The notes: generated by a model not told the origin, from the sequence alone. Shown: positions 1-10,022, counted from the stretch's first letter. The stretch is 49,086 nt of DNA from CAYTUI01 sp964441335 (GCA_964441335.1 CAYTUI010000003.1:1-49086), one strand, 5' to 3'. A program made the numbers and translations.

Positions 1-1
1 A

Positions 2-2866
2 ACTGACATCAATAATGTTTTGTATGTAAAAATAGACCGCAAAAGAAAGGTTGCCGTCACTGCACTACTACGGGCTTTTGGTCTGGGAACTAACGAACAA
101 ATTTTGGAGAAATTTCTGGATTTGGCCGATGACAAGGGCCCGAACTATTTGGAAGAGACTTTCAAAAAAGATATTTCTAAAAATGAGGCCGAGGGCTTAA
201 TTGAAGTTTACAAAAGAATCAGACCGGGTGATCTGGCAACGACTGACAATGCCCGCAATTTAATTCATTCCATGTTCTTCAATTTTGACCGCTATGACTT
301 TGACCGCGTCGGTCGCTATAAAATGAATCTGCGGTTTGCTTTGAAACTGCCGATCAATAAAGAGACTCGAGTTTTACGACTGGAGGATTTAATTTTGATC
401 ATTAAAGAAATTGTCCGTCTCAACAGAACTCAAGAGGAAGCTGATGATATTGACCACTTGGGCAACCGCCGCATCCGCGCTGTCGGTGAATTAGTGCAAA
501 ATAAATTCCGCATCGGTCTGGCCAGAATGGAACGAATTATTAAAGACCGAATGAGCACCTTGGACATTAACACTCTGACTCCGAATCAGCTGATCAATGC
601 CCGACCGGTAATTGGTTCTATTAAGGAATTTTTCATGAGCTCGCAGTTATCGCAGTTCATGGATCAGACCAACCCCTTGTCAGAATTGGAACATAAAAGA
701 CGTTTATCAGCCATGGGACCGGGCGGTTTGTCCCGCGAAAGAGCCGGCTTTGAAGTCCGAGACGTGCATAGAACTCACTACGGCCGTATCTGCCCGATTG
801 CTACTCCTGAAGGACCGAATATCGGTTTAGTCGGACATCTGGCTTCTTTTGCCAGAATTAATGACTATGGTTTTATTGAAACGCCTTTCCGCGTAGTACT
901 CCATGACATAGCTAATGATCCTAAAAAGACTGCCGGCGAAATTGCCCGTCAGGATATTAGCGACGACAAGAATCATGTCATTGTTAAAGCCGGTGAAAAA
1001 ATTACCGAGGAAGCGGCTAAAAAAATTGCCACTGTCAGCGGACTACAATTAGTTCCAATTAAACCGCGGGTAACCATGGAAGTTGTTTACCTAGACGCCT
1101 TTACTGAAGAAAAAAGTGTTACCACTGCCGCTACCACTCCGTTAACTGCTGACGCCTATTTTGTTAGCGACCAAGCGGAAATGAGAATTCATGGTCATCC
1201 TAAATTTGATCGAGTAGAAAAAATTGATTACATGGACGTCGCTCCTAATCAGATCATCAGCGTCAGCACTTCTTTAATTCCTTTTCTGGAACATGACGAC
1301 GCTGTCCGCGCTTTGATGGGAACCAACATGCAACGTCAGGCAGTTTCTCTGGTTAGACCGGAGGCTCCGATTGTCGGAACCGGCATGGAAGCCCGCGCCG
1401 CCCAAGATTCAGGACAAGTAATTATTACCAAAGAAGATGGCGAAGTCACGGCTGTCCAGAGCAATAAAATTGAAGTTAAGGGCAAGAGCGGCATTACCAC
1501 CTATGAGCTGGGTAAATTCATGCGCTCCAACTCCTTTACCAGTATGAACCAAAAACCGGTCATCAATAAGGGTGACAAAGTTAAAACCGGTGATGTTTTG
1601 GCTGACGGTGCCGCTACCGATCATGGCGAACTGGCTTTAGGCCGCAACGTGTTGGTCGGCTATATGTCCTGGTGCGGCGGTAACTATGAGGACGCGGTGC
1701 TGATTTCCGAACGTCTGATTAAAGAAGATTTTTACACTTCTATTCACATTGAAGATTATTCCATTGACGTCCGTGACACCAAACTTGGTCCGGAAATTGT
1801 TACCAGAGACATTCCCAATATTTCAGAAGAAAAATTAAAAGATTTGGATGAAGAAGGAATTATCCGCATCGGCGCTAAGCTGACAGCCGGCGATATTATG
1901 GTCGGTAAGATTACTCCTAAAGGAGAGAGCGAACTGTCGGCTGAAGAAAAACTACTGCGCGCCATCTTCGGCGAAAAAGCCAAGGATGTCCGCGACTCCT
2001 CTCTGTACCTGGAACACGGCGAGCACGGTAAGGTAATTGATATTAAAATTTTCGCCCGTGAAAAAGGTGATAAGCTGCCGGCCGGTGTTATTAAGACTAT
2101 TCAAATCACAGTGGCGCAAACCAGAAAGATTCAGGTTGGCGATAAGATGGCCGGACGTCACGGTAATAAGGGCGTTATTTCCCGCGTGGTACCGGAAAGC
2201 GATATGCCTTATCTGGCCGACGGTACTGCCATTGATATTATTCTCAATCCTTTGGGTGTTATTTCCCGTATGAATTTAGGACAGTTATTGGAGGCCCACT
2301 TAGGTTTGGCTGCCAGAAAATTGGGTTATAAAGTAGCCAGTCCGGCTATTAACGGCGTGCCGGCCTCGGCTATTCGCGAGGAATTGAAAAAAGCCGGTTT
2401 TGCCGAAGACGGCAAAGTCCAGTTATATGATGGTCGCACCGGCTTACCTTTTGATAACCGCTCGGTAGTCGGTATGTCTTACATGCTTAAACTGAATCAT
2501 TTGGTTGAAGATAAAATTCACCAACGATCTATTGGTCCTTACTCCTTGGTCACCCAACAGCCTCTGGGCGGTAAAGCGCAGTTCGGCGGACAACGTTTCG
2601 GAGAAATGGAAGTTTGGGCTTTGGAAGCTTATGGCGCCGCCCATACTTTGCAGGAAATCCTGACTATTAAATCGGATGATGTGCCCGGCCGTTCCAAAGC
2701 CTACGAGTCAATCATCAAAGGCGAGCCGATTGAAAAAATTAGTATTCCCGAATCCTTCAATGTATTAGTGAAGGAACTTAAAGGTCTGGGACTGGAAGTA
2801 GAGCTGTTGGATCACCAAGGTAAAGCCATCAGCAATACCCCAGAACCGGAGGATAACAGACAGTAA
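2..2866 (+). CDS. rpoB: DNA-directed RNA polymerase subunit beta, 5'-truncated by window edge
   Basis: Catalytic-core subunit of RNA polymerase. The reading frame is open from base 2, so the real start lies outside the window; the visible 954 residues correspond to roughly the last three quarters of a typical beta subunit. Seen in the sequence: the rifampicin-pocket/fork region (DQTNPLSELEHKRRLSA, near visible residue 225), RICPIATPEGPNIGL just after it, the conserved GDKMAGRHGNKGV lysine/histidine motif of the active centre, and the C-terminal EMEVWALEAYGAA block that packs against beta prime. The gene ends 7 bases before rpoC and the two form the usual rpoBC operon. Recognition is secure; a TTG at 20 that could be read as a start is only an internal Leu codon. 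Confidence 0.98.
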   Translation, partial: TDINNVLYVKIDRKRKVAVTALLRAFGLGTNEQILEKFLDLADDKGPNYLEETFKKDISKNEAEGLIEVYKRIRPGDLATTDNARNLIHSMFFNFDRYDFDRVGRYKMNLRFALKLPINKETRVLRLEDLILIIKEIVRLNRTQEEADDIDHLGNRRIRAVGELVQNKFRIGLARMERIIKDRMSTLDINTLTPNQLINARPVIGSIKEFFMSSQLSQFMDQTNPLSELEHKRRLSAMGPGGLSRERAGFEVRDVHRTHYGRICPIATPEGPNIGLVGHLASFARINDYGFIETPFRVVLHDIANDPKKTAGEIARQDISDDKNHVIVKAGEKITEEAAKKIATVSGLQLVPIKPRVTMEVVYLDAFTEEKSVTTAATTPLTADAYFVSDQAEMRIHGHPKFDRVEKIDYMDVAPNQIISVSTSLIPFLEHDDAVRALMGTNMQRQAVSLVRPEAPIVGTGMEARAAQDSGQVIITKEDGEVTAVQSNKIEVKGKSGITTYELGKFMRSNSFTSMNQKPVINKGDKVKTGDVLADGAATDHGELALGRNVLVGYMSWCGGNYEDAVLISERLIKEDFYTSIHIEDYSIDVRDTKLGPEIVTRDIPNISEEKLKDLDEEGIIRIGAKLTAGDIMVGKITPKGESELSAEEKLLRAIFGEKAKDVRDSSLYLEHGEHGKVIDIKIFAREKGDKLPAGVIKTIQITVAQTRKIQVGDKMAGRHGNKGVISRVVPESDMPYLADGTAIDIILNPLGVISRMNLGQLLEAHLGLAARKLGYKVASPAINGVPASAIREELKKAGFAEDGKVQLYDGRTGLPFDNRSVVGMSYMLKLNHLVEDKIHQRSIGPYSLVTQQPLGGKAQFGGQRFGEMEVWALEAYGAAHTLQEILTIKSDDVPGRSKAYESIIKGEPIEKISIPESFNVLVKELKGLGLEVELLDHQGKAISNTPEPEDNRQ

Positions 2867-2873
2867 AAAATAT

Positions 2874-5800
2874 ATGCCAACTCCTTCAACAACCAAGACA
2901 ACTTTTTTGCCGCAGGAACCAACCACAGAACCGATTGAGTTTGAATCAATCCGTTTACGCTTGGCTTCGCCTGACGACATCCATAAATGGTCCTCCGGAG
3001 AAGTTCTGACCCCCGAGACCATTAATTATCGTACCCAAAAGCCCGAGCGGGACGGTCTATTCTGTGAAAAAATATTTGGGCCGACCAAGGACTGGGAATG
3101 CTATTGCGGAAAATACAAACGTATCCGCTACAAAGGTATTGTCTGCGATAAGTGCGGCGTGGAAGTTACCCGCAGTATCGTGCGTCGCGAACGCATGGGG
3201 CATATTGATTTGGCCGCGCCGGTTTCGCACATTTGGTTCTTACGCGGTGTACCCTCAAAGATCGGCCTACTATTAGACATCTCCGTTCAGGATTTAGAAA
3301 AGGTTATTTACTTTGCCAGCTTTATTATTACTTCAGTAGATGAAACTTTACGACAGGAAACCCTGGAACAGATTAAAAACGAACTGAACACCAAGCGAAA
3401 ACAAATTGATAATGAGTTCAATCAGAAACAGCAGGAAGTCAACAAGAAAAAGAACAAAATGTTGTCCGAAGGTAAAGAACTAAAGATTGTGGAACAGTTA
3501 ACTGACGAGGAATTGATGAAACTGAATTCCGGCAAGATTGATAAAATATCCAAACTGGAAGAAGCCGCCGATATCGCCCGTAAAGAACTTAAAGAACTGC
3601 GACCAAAGCTGATTATTTCCGAATCAAAATATCAGGATCTATCTTTAAAATATGGTCATGTTTTTGAAGCCCGCATCGGCGCCGAAGGTATTAAATACCT
3701 GTTACATCAGATTGACCTGGAAAAAATAACCAAAGAACTGGACACCGAAATTGAAACAGTTATTACTTCCAAAAAGAAAAAAATGATTCGCCGTTCACGA
3801 TTGATCAAGAGCTTGCTGGTCAATAAGATTAGCCCCTCTTGGATGATCATGGACGCTGTACCGGTCATTCCTCCGGACCTGCGACCAATGGTGCAGTTAG
3901 ACGGTGGCCGCTTTGCCACTTCCGATTTGAACGACCTATATCGCCGCGTTATTAACCGCAACAACCGTTTAAAAAGACTTAAGGAACTGAACGCTCCGGA
4001 AATTATTCAGCGCAACGAAAAAAGAATGTTGCAGGAAGCGGTTGACGCTCTGATTGACAACAACGCCAGACACGGCAAAACCACCACCTCTTCAACGGGT
4101 CAGAAAAGAATGCTCAAGAGTATTGCCGACATGCTTAAAGGTAAGCAGGGTCGTTTTCGTCAGAACCTTTTGGGTAAACGTGTTGACTACTCCGGCCGTT
4201 CCGTTATCGTGGTCGGTCCTCACTTAAAACTGCATCAGTGCGGTTTGCCGAAGAAAATGGCTTTGGAGATTTACCGACCGTTTGTTATTTCCAAACTGAT
4301 TGCGGCGGAAATCGTTCACAACGTCCGTAGCGCTAACCGTTATATTGAAGAGGGTCACGCTGAAGTCTGGGACATTCTGGAATCTGTCACTAAAGGCTCG
4401 CACGTTATGTTAAACCGCGCTCCAACTTTGCACCGTTTAGGTATTCAGGCTTTTCAACCAATCTTAATTGAAGGTAAAGCGATTCAGCTCCACCCTCTGG
4501 TTTGTAGCGCCTTTAACGCTGACTTTGACGGAGACCAGATGGCTGTCCATTTACCGTTAACAGAAGCTGCCAAAAAAGAAGCTGGCGACTTAATGTTGGC
4601 TTCCAACAACTTGTTAAAGCCGGCAACCGGCGAACCGATTACCAGTCCGAGTCAGGATATTGTCTGGGGAGTTTACTATTTGACTTATGTTAATCCCGAG
4701 GACAAGGTGGAAAAATTCTTCAGCAATCAGGATGAAGCTGAAGCCGCCTACAAAATGAATAAAATTGGTTTACAACAGCCGATTCGCGTCAGACACCAGG
4801 GCGAGACTTTGATTACCAGCGTTGGCCGTCTAATCTTTAACGCCATTCTGCCTCCAAAATTTGAGTTCATTAATGAAACGATGACCAAGAAACATGTTAA
4901 AAAAATTGTGGCTGATGCGATTCATAAAATACCGGGCGATAAAGTAGTGGAACTTTTGGATGCTATTAAAGATATCGCCTACACTTACATGACCGTCTCC
5001 GGTTTATCCTGGGGCATGGGCGACATTCCGGAACTTAAGGAAAAGAAAGACCTGATCGCCGAGGGCGAAAGTCAAATTGAAAGTATTCAGCAACAGTTCA
5101 ACGATGGTCTATTAACCGACCGCGAACGTTACATTAAAGTTATTGAAGCTTGGACCTCAATTAAAAACAGAATTACTGATATCAGCAAACAGGCTTTTGA
5201 TCCCAAAAATTCTGTCCACACGATTATTGAATCCGGCGCCCGCGGAACCTGGGCCCAGATGATTCAAATCATGGGTATGAAAGGTTTGGTGATTAACCCG
5301 GCCGGAGAAATTATTGAACTGCCGGTTAAAGCTAACTTTCAAGAAGGTTTGGACGTTTTGGAATACTTTATTTCCACCCATGGTACCAGAAAAGGTTTGT
5401 CTGACACAGCCTTAAGAACAGCCAACGCCGGTTATCTGACCAGACGTTTGGTTGATGTGGCCCAGGACTTGGTCGTCATTGAAAAAGACTGTAAAGATAC
5501 CGAGGGCAGAGTCTTGACCAAAGAAGACACCGAGGAAATGAATGATACTCTGGCCGAAAGAATCAGCGGACGCTTCTTAGCCGCTGACCTGAAAGACAGC
5601 AAAGGTAAAGTAGTATTTAAACGAGGCGACCTGATTACTCTTGACGATATTAAGAAAGTCCAGAAAGCCGATCCAGCTGTGGCGATTATTCGTTCGGCTT
5701 TGACCTGCAAGGCTGTGCGCGGCGTTTGCCAAACCTGTTATGGTTTTGAACTTGGTCATAATGAACTGGTTAAACTAGGAACAGCTGTTGGTATTATTGC

Positions 5801-6749
5801 CGCCCAAAGTATTGGCGAACCAGGAACCCAGTTGACCATGAGAACCTTCCATACCGGCGGTGTGGCTGGCGGTGATATTACTCAAGGTTTGCCCAGAGTT
5901 GAAGAACTGTTTGAAGCACGTATACCGAAGAAAAAAGCCATTATCTCCCCGATTAACGGCCAAATCATTATTGATGATGAAAACCTTGGTGCCAACAAGA
6001 TGCGCCTGATTAAAATCAAACAGCAAGAAGCCGGCCAGGAAGAACATGCTTTGCGTGATGAAGACATTATCAAGGTTAAAGACGGCCAGGAAATTTCCAA
6101 AGGACAAATTTTATATGTCCGAGATGACCAGCAGATTCCCAGCACTTTGTCAGGCCTGCTAAAACTGACCAAAAAAACTTTAAAGGTTGTCGGCCGCAAA
6201 GACGAGATGCTGGAAGTTGTTATACCAGCCGGCTATAATCTGTGGGTTAAAAATGGCGATTTAGTTGAACCGGGGCAATCACTGACTGAAGGTAGCGTTG
6301 ACCTACATGAACTATTCAGACTGCAGGGTCACCTAGCTGTTCAAAAATATATTATTAAAGAAATTCTATACATCTATTCTTCACAGGGACAGAAGCTCAA
6401 CGACAAACATATTGAATTGATTGCCAGACAGATGTTCTCCAGAATCTACGTTAAAGATGCTGGTGATACTGATTTACTGCCGGGAGAAGTCGTCACCTAT
6501 ACCCAATTCCAGGAGTCTAATAAAAACTCCAAAGGTAAAAAAGCTGACGCTGAAAGATTATTATTGGGCATTACTAAAGCATCTCTGGCTTCAGACTCTT
6601 TCTTATCAGCGGCTTCCTTCCAAGAAACAACCAGAGTACTAGTTGATGCCGCTATTACCGGTAAAGTTGACCACCTAACAGGCTTAAAAGAAAACGTTAT
6701 CATCGGACGGTTAATACCAGCCGGAACTGGTTTTAAACCAAAAAAATAA
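2874..6749 (+). CDS. rpoC: DNA-directed RNA polymerase subunit beta prime
   Basis: Beta prime subunit, 1291 residues, normal for a bacterium without large lineage-specific insertions. Visible landmarks in order: N-terminal zinc ribbon with four Cys from about residue 76 (CYCGKY ... CDKCG); a charged coiled-coil stretch near residues 165-240; the rudder/clamp region (KQGRFRQNLLGKRVDYSGRS); the metal-binding catalytic loop NADFDGDQMAVHLPL near residue 546-560; the second zinc site made from one Cys after VIEKD and three in CKAVRGVCQTC; and the trigger-loop/bridge-helix region GEPGTQLTMRTFHTGG. The ATG lies 7 bases after the rpoB stop, so it is translated from the same message. A hairpin terminator follows at 6771. 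Confidence 0.99.
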   Translation: MPTPSTTKTTFLPQEPTTEPIEFESIRLRLASPDDIHKWSSGEVLTPETINYRTQKPERDGLFCEKIFGPTKDWECYCGKYKRIRYKGIVCDKCGVEVTRSIVRRERMGHIDLAAPVSHIWFLRGVPSKIGLLLDISVQDLEKVIYFASFIITSVDETLRQETLEQIKNELNTKRKQIDNEFNQKQQEVNKKKNKMLSEGKELKIVEQLTDEELMKLNSGKIDKISKLEEAADIARKELKELRPKLIISESKYQDLSLKYGHVFEARIGAEGIKYLLHQIDLEKITKELDTEIETVITSKKKKMIRRSRLIKSLLVNKISPSWMIMDAVPVIPPDLRPMVQLDGGRFATSDLNDLYRRVINRNNRLKRLKELNAPEIIQRNEKRMLQEAVDALIDNNARHGKTTTSSTGQKRMLKSIADMLKGKQGRFRQNLLGKRVDYSGRSVIVVGPHLKLHQCGLPKKMALEIYRPFVISKLIAAEIVHNVRSANRYIEEGHAEVWDILESVTKGSHVMLNRAPTLHRLGIQAFQPILIEGKAIQLHPLVCSAFNADFDGDQMAVHLPLTEAAKKEAGDLMLASNNLLKPATGEPITSPSQDIVWGVYYLTYVNPEDKVEKFFSNQDEAEAAYKMNKIGLQQPIRVRHQGETLITSVGRLIFNAILPPKFEFINETMTKKHVKKIVADAIHKIPGDKVVELLDAIKDIAYTYMTVSGLSWGMGDIPELKEKKDLIAEGESQIESIQQQFNDGLLTDRERYIKVIEAWTSIKNRITDISKQAFDPKNSVHTIIESGARGTWAQMIQIMGMKGLVINPAGEIIELPVKANFQEGLDVLEYFISTHGTRKGLSDTALRTANAGYLTRRLVDVAQDLVVIEKDCKDTEGRVLTKEDTEEMNDTLAERISGRFLAADLKDSKGKVVFKRGDLITLDDIKKVQKADPAVAIIRSALTCKAVRGVCQTCYGFELGHNELVKLGTAVGIIAAQSIGEPGTQLTMRTFHTGGVAGGDITQGLPRVEELFEARIPKKKAIISPINGQIIIDDENLGANKMRLIKIKQQEAGQEEHALRDEDIIKVKDGQEISKGQILYVRDDQQIPSTLSGLLKLTKKTLKVVGRKDEMLEVVIPAGYNLWVKNGDLVEPGQSLTEGSVDLHELFRLQGHLAVQKYIIKEILYIYSSQGQKLNDKHIELIARQMFSRIYVKDAGDTDLLPGEVVTYTQFQESNKNSKGKKADAERLLLGITKASLASDSFLSAASFQETTRVLVDAAITGKVDHLTGLKENVIIGRLIPAGTGFKPKK

Positions 6750-6770
6750 TATTTGCTTAATGTTAAGCCC

Positions 6771-6822
6771 AACAAAAACCGTTGTCCGAAATTTTTAAAG
6801 TAGGCCAGCGGTTTTTGTTTTA
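6771..6822 (+). terminator. Terminator after rpoBC
   Basis: An 11-bp perfect stem, AACAAAAACCG (6771-6781) with CGGTTTTTGTT (6809-6819), a 27-nt loop and a T-rich tail. The long loop is unusual, but the position just after rpoC and before the next promoter fits transcription termination. Confidence 0.7.
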
Positions 6823-6834
6823 GAACCTTAGTGT

Positions 6835-6840
6835 TATAAT
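6835..6840 (+). promoter_or_regulatory. -10 box TATAAT, leaderless start
   Basis: Consensus TATAAT with only 7 bases between it and the ATG at 6848, so transcription should begin at or within a base of the start codon. No Shine-Dalgarno site is possible in such a message. No good -35 is seen; TTTTTG at 6812 is a weak candidate at 17-bp spacing. Confidence 0.6.
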
Positions 6841-6847
6841 TCAGCTG

Positions 6848-7492
6848 ATGAGTAAAAAACATCATTTAAGTGAGGAGCAGATAACGACTTTAATTAAAGA
6901 ATTTCAGCCGATTATTTATCAACCAAAACATGATAAGTATGAACCGAAATTCATGTATTATCGTACCCGCATCCGCGGTAACATTCTGCAAGTCACCTAC
7001 TACACTGTTTGGGATAACGAACGCCATCCGCGTTATGTTTTTCACGTCTTGTACGCTTTTCTGTTTAGAAAATTTTATTACGGGTCAATTAAGGATATTG
7101 AATTCATTCAAATTGATATTGATCTACTGACTAAACAAATTACCGATATCCGTTACGATCAGCCAAACAAAAATAACTATAATGTAATGTTCCCGTTCCA
7201 CCGCCCTAATCACTTAAAACGTTTACCTTTGCCCAATTCTTTGCCCAATAAAGAAGATTATGTTTTTGTAAAATTTCATGGCAAGGAAAATCGTTATCAT
7301 GGTTTAATCAGACCGCGCTTTACTAATCAGCGTGTTCATATGGCGGTAGCCAGCTGGAATCATGTTTATGACCTCTATATCAAGGATCTGGACGACAAGG
7401 CCAAGCAATTCTCCGGCTTACTATTACAAAAGTTTGACTATAAAACCTATAAAAAGTATAAAACCAACCGCCGTAGCAAAGGTCAGTTTTAA
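6848..7492 (+). CDS. Conserved-looking hypothetical protein, 214 aa
   Basis: Not recognised. A basic, aromatic-rich soluble protein (many Tyr, Phe, His, Lys) with no signal peptide or transmembrane segment. It has alternating beta-type patches (residues about 20-60 and 95-130), a cluster YVFHVLYAFLFRKFYYG near residue 65, and a strongly basic tail (KTYKKYKTNRRSKGQF). Its acidic IEFIQIDIDLL strand and the later FVKFHGKENRYHG and MAVASWNH pieces suggest one compact beta-rich domain. It stands alone between the rpoC terminator and a repeat, with its own -10 box and a probable leaderless message. Codon use matches the neighbouring core genes, so it is probably an established gene of this lineage. 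Confidence 0.75.
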   Translation: MSKKHHLSEEQITTLIKEFQPIIYQPKHDKYEPKFMYYRTRIRGNILQVTYYTVWDNERHPRYVFHVLYAFLFRKFYYGSIKDIEFIQIDIDLLTKQITDIRYDQPNKNNYNVMFPFHRPNHLKRLPLPNSLPNKEDYVFVKFHGKENRYHGLIRPRFTNQRVHMAVASWNHVYDLYIKDLDDKAKQFSGLLLQKFDYKTYKKYKTNRRSKGQF

Positions 7493-7508
7493 TTTCCAAG
7501 AACAAAAA

Positions 7509-7606
7509 ATCAAATAACAAGGAGCAATAAATTCCAATTTCCAATTATCAAGAAATAAGTCCGGGGATTGGAATTTGGAATTTATAAACTATTGGTCCTT
7601 GATTTT
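7509..7606. repeat. AT-rich imperfect palindrome, copy 1 of a dispersed family
   Basis: Two arms of about 45 bases form a near-complete inverted repeat: AAATTCCAATTTCCAAT (7529-7545) pairs with ATTGGAATTTGGAATTT (7567-7583), and CAAGGAGCAATA (7519-7530) with TATTGGTCCTTG (7590-7601), one mismatch each. Similar AT-rich palindromes built from CAAATTTC/GAAATTTG-like words occur near 25841, 35256, 35515 and 37596. The stretch holds no gene. Confidence 0.7.
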
Positions 7607-7654
7607 TGGAGCTTAATTTAATAGGTATTTTATCTTTATCTAAGCCCCATTTTA

Positions 7655-7663
7655 TGCTAAAAT
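7655..7663 (+). promoter_or_regulatory. Extended -10 promoter of ftsK (TGC TAAAAT)
   Basis: TTTATGCTAAAAT ends 7 bases before the ATG at 7671, the same distance as for the genes at 6848 and 44686. This selects ATG 7671 rather than the in-frame GTG at 7665 and predicts a leaderless mRNA. Confidence 0.65.
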
Positions 7664-7670
7664 AGTGTCC

Positions 7671-10022
7671 ATGATTGGTCGCAAAAAAAGGCGTTATAAA
7701 CGCCACCGAAACATCCCTGCTTTGGAGCCCGAAAGTTGGCAGTTAAGCTCCGAGACTAAAAAGACTATCATAATTATAGTCATTTTTACCTTTGCTTTAC
7801 TGGGGATTATCTCATTATTTAACGGAGCTGGTGCTTTGGGCGAATGGATTCACTGGGGCCTAGGCCAGCTGTTTGGCTGGGCTAACTGGATAGTCCTGTT
7901 ACTTCTCTTGGTATTGGATTATTTTTTGCTATTTGACGAAAAATATTCCTTCAAAAAAATAAACTATTTTGGCTTGGCTTTGCTCTGGCTATCGCTGACC
8001 GGTCTATTTGATTATTTGGTTAATGATGAAACATTGAAAGAAATTACTGCCGGCGGCCGCGGTGGCGGTTACCTGGGATATTTTATCGGTCATAATTTAT
8101 CATACGTAGCCGGTTTTTGGGGAGGGCTAATAATTCTTCTGGGTGCATTATTTATCAGCATCTTTATTTTCTTTAACACCTCCTTTAGACAAATCTTAGA
8201 GCGAGTTAAGGATTTCCAAGAGGGACTTGGCCATGGCGATCATGAAACGATTTACAATCAGGTTGGTGAGGAGCCTGTGGCTGAAGAAAACTACAGTGAA
8301 GTAGAAGAGGAGATTGAAGAGCCTGCGCAAGAGATCGGTGACAATAAACAAATAGCGGGGGCTATTTCGGAAGAAACAAAAAGAGAAACCGGCAGAACTT
8401 ATAAGCGCGTCAAGAGAATTGAGATCCCTCTGGATTTATTAAATTCAGCCACCTCTAAACCAACCAGCGGGGATATCAAAATCAATTCTTTAAAAATTGA
8501 AAAGACCCTAGAAAACTTTGGCATTGATGTTACTATGGCCGAGATAACAGTCGGACCGACAGTCACTCAATATACTTTCAAACCAGCTGAAGGTGTTAAG
8601 CTGTCAAAAATTACGGCCTTGCAAAATGATATTTCTTTGGCCTTAGCCGCCCACCCCATCAGAATTGAAGCGCCTATACCAGGCAAGTCATTGGTTGGTA
8701 TTGAAGTGCCGAACGTAACCCCTTCTCTGGTCAGGCTTAGAGAAGTTATCAGTAGTGATGTTTTTAAAGAAAATAAGAATGACTTAGTGATTACTCTGGG
8801 TAAAGATGTGACTGGAAAAAGTGTTGTTGCCGACCTTGGAAAAATGCCCCACTTGTTGATTGCCGGGGCTACCGGCAGTGGTAAATCCGTAGCCATTAAC
8901 AGTATTATCATCAGTCTACTCTGGAAAAACTCTTCCTCTGATCTGAAGATAATTCTTGTTGATCCTAAACGAGTTGAACTTACCAGTTACAATGATATCC
9001 CCCATCTTTATACTCCGGTTATTACTGATGTTAAAACTACCATCAACACTTTACGTGGCGTGGTTAATGAAATGGATGATCGTTATAAACTGCTGGCCAG
9101 CGCTGGTAAAAAAAATATCACCAGTTACAACAGCGCTTTACTGCTTAATAAGATGCCTTACATTGTCGTGGTTATTGATGAGCTGGCAGATTTGATGGCT
9201 GTCGCCGCCCGGGATGTGGAAGCGGCTATCGTTAGACTGGCGCAAATGGCCCGCGCCGTCGGCATTCATCTGATACTAGCTACCCAAAGACCGTCAGTTA
9301 ATGTTATTACCGGTCAAATTAAGGCAAATATCACTTCGCGCGTCGCTTTTGCCGTGGCCTCTCAAATTGATTCCCGAACCATCTTAGATACTTCCGGAGC
9401 TGAAAAATTGTTAGGCAATGGTGATATGTTATATATCAGTGCCGAACTATCCAAACCTAAACGTATCCAGGGTGCTTTTGTCTCTGAAACAGAGGTCAGC
9501 GCCGTAACAGATTATCTTAAAGCCAAAGGTGGTAAACCCGATTACAATATGGAAATATCCGAACCAAAAGGACATAGCGGTCTTGCCGGACAATTTGAAG
9601 ACGATCAAGATGACGAGGAACTGGGCATAGCGACCGATATTATTGTCAAAAGCGGCCGCGCTTCAGCCACATTATTACAAAGCCGCATGCGTATCGGTTT
9701 TGCCAAAGCCGCCAGACTATTGGAATTACTGGAAGACAGAGGCATCGTCGGGCCTTCCCAAGGCGCTAAACCACGCGAGGTATTAGTTACAGCCGAAGAT
9801 TTAGCAAATAATTTTGATCCTCGGTCAGAGGCCGAAGATCAGATGGACAATAATCAATCCCTAGCTGAAGATGATCAATACACTGATCAGCCTTTGGCTG
9901 ACGACGAACAGGATGATACTGAAAAAGACCAATACACAGACCGGTCAGAGGCCGAAGATCAGCCGGATGATGATCAATCAATGGCGGATGATCGGCCTTT
10001 GGACGAGGAAGATAAGTTCTAA
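7671..10022 (+). CDS. ftsK: FtsK/SpoIIIE-type DNA translocase
   Basis: Membrane-anchored ATPase that pumps chromosomal DNA at the division septum. 783 residues. N-terminal basic patch (KKRRYKRHRN), then about four transmembrane helices to residue 170, an acidic Glu-rich linker, the alpha-beta motor domain with Walker A GATGSGKS near residue 398 and Walker B VVVIDELADL near residue 500, then the gamma winged-helix domain (GIATDIIVKSGRASATLLQS ... RGIVGPSQGAKPREVL) that reads polar DNA signals. Unusual: about 70 extra residues after gamma form a very acidic, repeat-built tail ending DEEDKF; at DNA level a 21-bp word recurs exactly 120 bp apart (9822 and 9942). Three bases separate it from the next gene, so both are probably cotranscribed. 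Start chosen from the promoter distance. Confidence 0.96.
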   Translation: MIGRKKRRYKRHRNIPALEPESWQLSSETKKTIIIIVIFTFALLGIISLFNGAGALGEWIHWGLGQLFGWANWIVLLLLLVLDYFLLFDEKYSFKKINYFGLALLWLSLTGLFDYLVNDETLKEITAGGRGGGYLGYFIGHNLSYVAGFWGGLIILLGALFISIFIFFNTSFRQILERVKDFQEGLGHGDHETIYNQVGEEPVAEENYSEVEEEIEEPAQEIGDNKQIAGAISEETKRETGRTYKRVKRIEIPLDLLNSATSKPTSGDIKINSLKIEKTLENFGIDVTMAEITVGPTVTQYTFKPAEGVKLSKITALQNDISLALAAHPIRIEAPIPGKSLVGIEVPNVTPSLVRLREVISSDVFKENKNDLVITLGKDVTGKSVVADLGKMPHLLIAGATGSGKSVAINSIIISLLWKNSSSDLKIILVDPKRVELTSYNDIPHLYTPVITDVKTTINTLRGVVNEMDDRYKLLASAGKKNITSYNSALLLNKMPYIVVVIDELADLMAVAARDVEAAIVRLAQMARAVGIHLILATQRPSVNVITGQIKANITSRVAFAVASQIDSRTILDTSGAEKLLGNGDMLYISAELSKPKRIQGAFVSETEVSAVTDYLKAKGGKPDYNMEISEPKGHSGLAGQFEDDQDDEELGIATDIIVKSGRASATLLQSRMRIGFAKAARLLELLEDRGIVGPSQGAKPREVLVTAEDLANNFDPRSEAEDQMDNNQSLAEDDQYTDQPLADDEQDDTEKDQYTDRSEAEDQPDDDQSMADDRPLDEEDKF
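9822..9962 (+). repeat. Internal 21-bp direct repeat in the ftsK tail, 120 bp apart
   Basis: Identical 21-bp words at 9822-9842 and 9942-9962, both encoding RSEAEDQ, with a shared QYTD(Q/R) motif between them. This points to a tandem duplication that lengthened the acidic tail. Confidence 0.8.

Noticed and set aside
20..2866. TTG at 20 as the start of rpoB
   Set aside because: The codons before it (TDINNV) continue the beta-subunit sequence; the gene is cut by the window edge.
7665..7670. GTG 7665 as the ftsK start
   Set aside because: It would lie 1 base after the -10 box, upstream of any plausible transcription start; ATG 7671 fits the 7-base rule.
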